The notes below the pieces were generated by a model, which worked only from the letters and a program-made list of their open reading frames with translations, did not search any database and was not told where the DNA came from. Made by a program: the position numbers and the translations under genes. Shown one piece after another: positions 5,442-5,801 of a DNA stretch of 5,801 nt (positions are counted from its first letter, which is position 1; each line of letters opens with the position of its first letter). Origin of the DNA: Clostridia bacterium (GTDB lineage: Bacteria; Bacillota_A; Clostridia; Oscillospirales; CAG-382); the NCBI GenBank assembly GCA_017517985.1, contig JAFWWX010000188.1:1-5801 (forward strand). Reading direction: 5' to 3'.

Positions 5442-5717
5442 TTAGATTCTGGGAAGAATCTTTTCAACGTCTGCGTGAGGTCTGGGAATTACATGTGTTG
5501 CAATTACTTCGCCAAGTCTTGATGCTGCTGCTGTGCCTGCTTCAACAGCTGCCTTAACAGCTCCAACATCGCCTCTTACCATTACAGACACAAGACCGCT
5601 GCCGATCTTTTCTGTGCCAACAAGTGTTACTTCTGCAGCCTTTACCATTGCATCTGCTGCTTCAATTGCTGCTGTGAGACCTCTTGTCTCAATCATTCCG
5701 AGAGATTCCTGTGCCAT
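5442..5717 (-). CDS. pduA: PduA/EutM-type BMC-H shell protein
   Basis: The 91-residue protein starts [20 protein letters not shown] and is a single BMC domain, aligned without gaps to PduA numbering. It has K26 (the edge lysine needed for hexamer-hexamer contacts in PduA), pore G39-S40-G41 in KIGSG, and R79 in VIPRPH. It should form the main facet hexamer, with a small polar pore suited to 1,2-propanediol-sized molecules. The start is clear: GGAGG lies nine bases before the ATG at 5717. By hand count about 78 of the first 89 residues match the domain of the third BMC-H gene (4719-5090). One difference is residue 29, Glu here but Asn there and in PduA. It is the first complete gene of the window and follows the upstream gene by 47 bases. 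Confidence 0.95.
   Translation of the reverse strand: MAQESLGMIETRGLTAAIEAADAMVKAAEVTLVGTEKIGSGLVSVMVRGDVGAVKAAVEAGTAAASRLGEVIATHVIPRPHADVEKILPRI
5452..5717. repeat. Direct repeat copy 2 (duplicated BMC-H domain)
   Basis: This is the partner of 4732-4997, offset by 720 bases. The two copies flank the unrelated-looking arginine-pore BMC-H gene, so recombination between them would delete or duplicate that gene. Confidence 0.85.
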
Positions 5718-5764
5718 TTTTCTATACCTCCAAAGTATTAATTATTAGTTTTTGATTTGTTAAC

Positions 5765-5801
5765 TTAGTTTTTATCAAATGCGTTAAGTCCGAGCATTCT
5801 G
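5765..5801 (-). CDS. C-terminal end of an upstream gene, product unknown
   Basis: Reading into the window on the minus strand, one frame gives RMLGLNAFDKN followed by TAA at 5765-5767. This ends 47 bases before the first BMC-H gene, a spacing normal for this operon. Only eleven residues are visible, which is too little to name the product. In similar operons a compartment enzyme or another shell protein lies here. The other two frames also read in: one stops at once, the other continues to a TAG just before the BMC-H start, so the frame choice is tentative. No convincing promoter is seen in 5718-5764. Confidence 0.45.
   Translation of the reverse strand, partial: RMLGLNAFDKN

Noticed and set aside
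5718..5764. A promoter in front of the first BMC-H gene (TTAACA and TAATAC, 17 bases apart)
   Set aside because: The -10 match is poor (3 of 6) and the start point would fall on the ribosome site. The gap looks like normal intra-operon spacing.
1..5801. CRISPR arrays, tRNA or rRNA genes, insertion sequences
   Set aside because: No regular spaced repeats, transposase-like frames, terminal inverted repeats or cloverleaf sequences were seen. The only long repeat is the duplicated BMC-H domain.

Overview
The window looks like Clostridia-type Firmicute DNA, probably from an anaerobic, plant- or glycan-feeding gut-type organism. The DNA is AT-rich, the Shine-Dalgarno sites are strong (AAAGGA, GGAGG), the genes are tightly packed, and the gene content is typical of such bacteria. 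This taxonomic reading is inference. Every gene I can support is on the minus strand, so transcription runs from high to low coordinates.

From about 5801 down to 430 lies the distal part of a bacterial microcompartment (BMC) operon of the propanediol (Pdu) type. In order of transcription it holds: the last codons of an unidentified gene (5765-5801); three hexameric BMC-H shell proteins (5442-5717, 5126-5410, 4719-5090); a pentameric EutN/CcmL vertex protein (4315-4566); a PduS-like flavin/iron-sulfur protein (2957-4285); a PduT-like tandem BMC-T protein with the pore cysteine (2385-2936); a DeoR-family regulator (1625-2383); and a PduQ-like iron-dependent alcohol dehydrogenase (467-1609). A strong intrinsic terminator (423-464) closes the operon. 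The signature enzymes (diol dehydratase, CoA-acylating aldehyde dehydrogenase, phosphotransacylase) are not in the window and should lie beyond 5801.

Below the terminator a second transcription unit starts with its own near-consensus promoter (374-402), a palindrome near the start point and a perfect Shine-Dalgarno. It encodes the first 105 residues of a glycoside hydrolase related to GH106 alpha-L-rhamnosidases (1-315). It is easy to miss because it runs off the window edge.

The genes fit one scheme. A cytoplasmic glycosidase releases a deoxyhexose such as rhamnose. Its breakdown yields lactaldehyde and 1,2-propanediol, and the propanediol is processed in a shell. PduQ regenerates NAD+ by reducing propanal to propanol, and PduS plus PduT carry electrons to or across the shell. 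The DeoR protein probably senses a phosphorylated sugar. The layout resembles fucose/rhamnose BMC loci known from Clostridia, but the substrate is inferred.

The most interesting points are: a BMC-H gene with a Lys/Thr/Glu-rich N-terminal extension and a second, perfectly placed internal ribosome-binding site, suggesting two shell products from one gene; an imperfect hairpin between the hexamer and pentamer genes that could set shell stoichiometry; and an arginine-pore hexamer between two near-identical GSG-pore hexamers.
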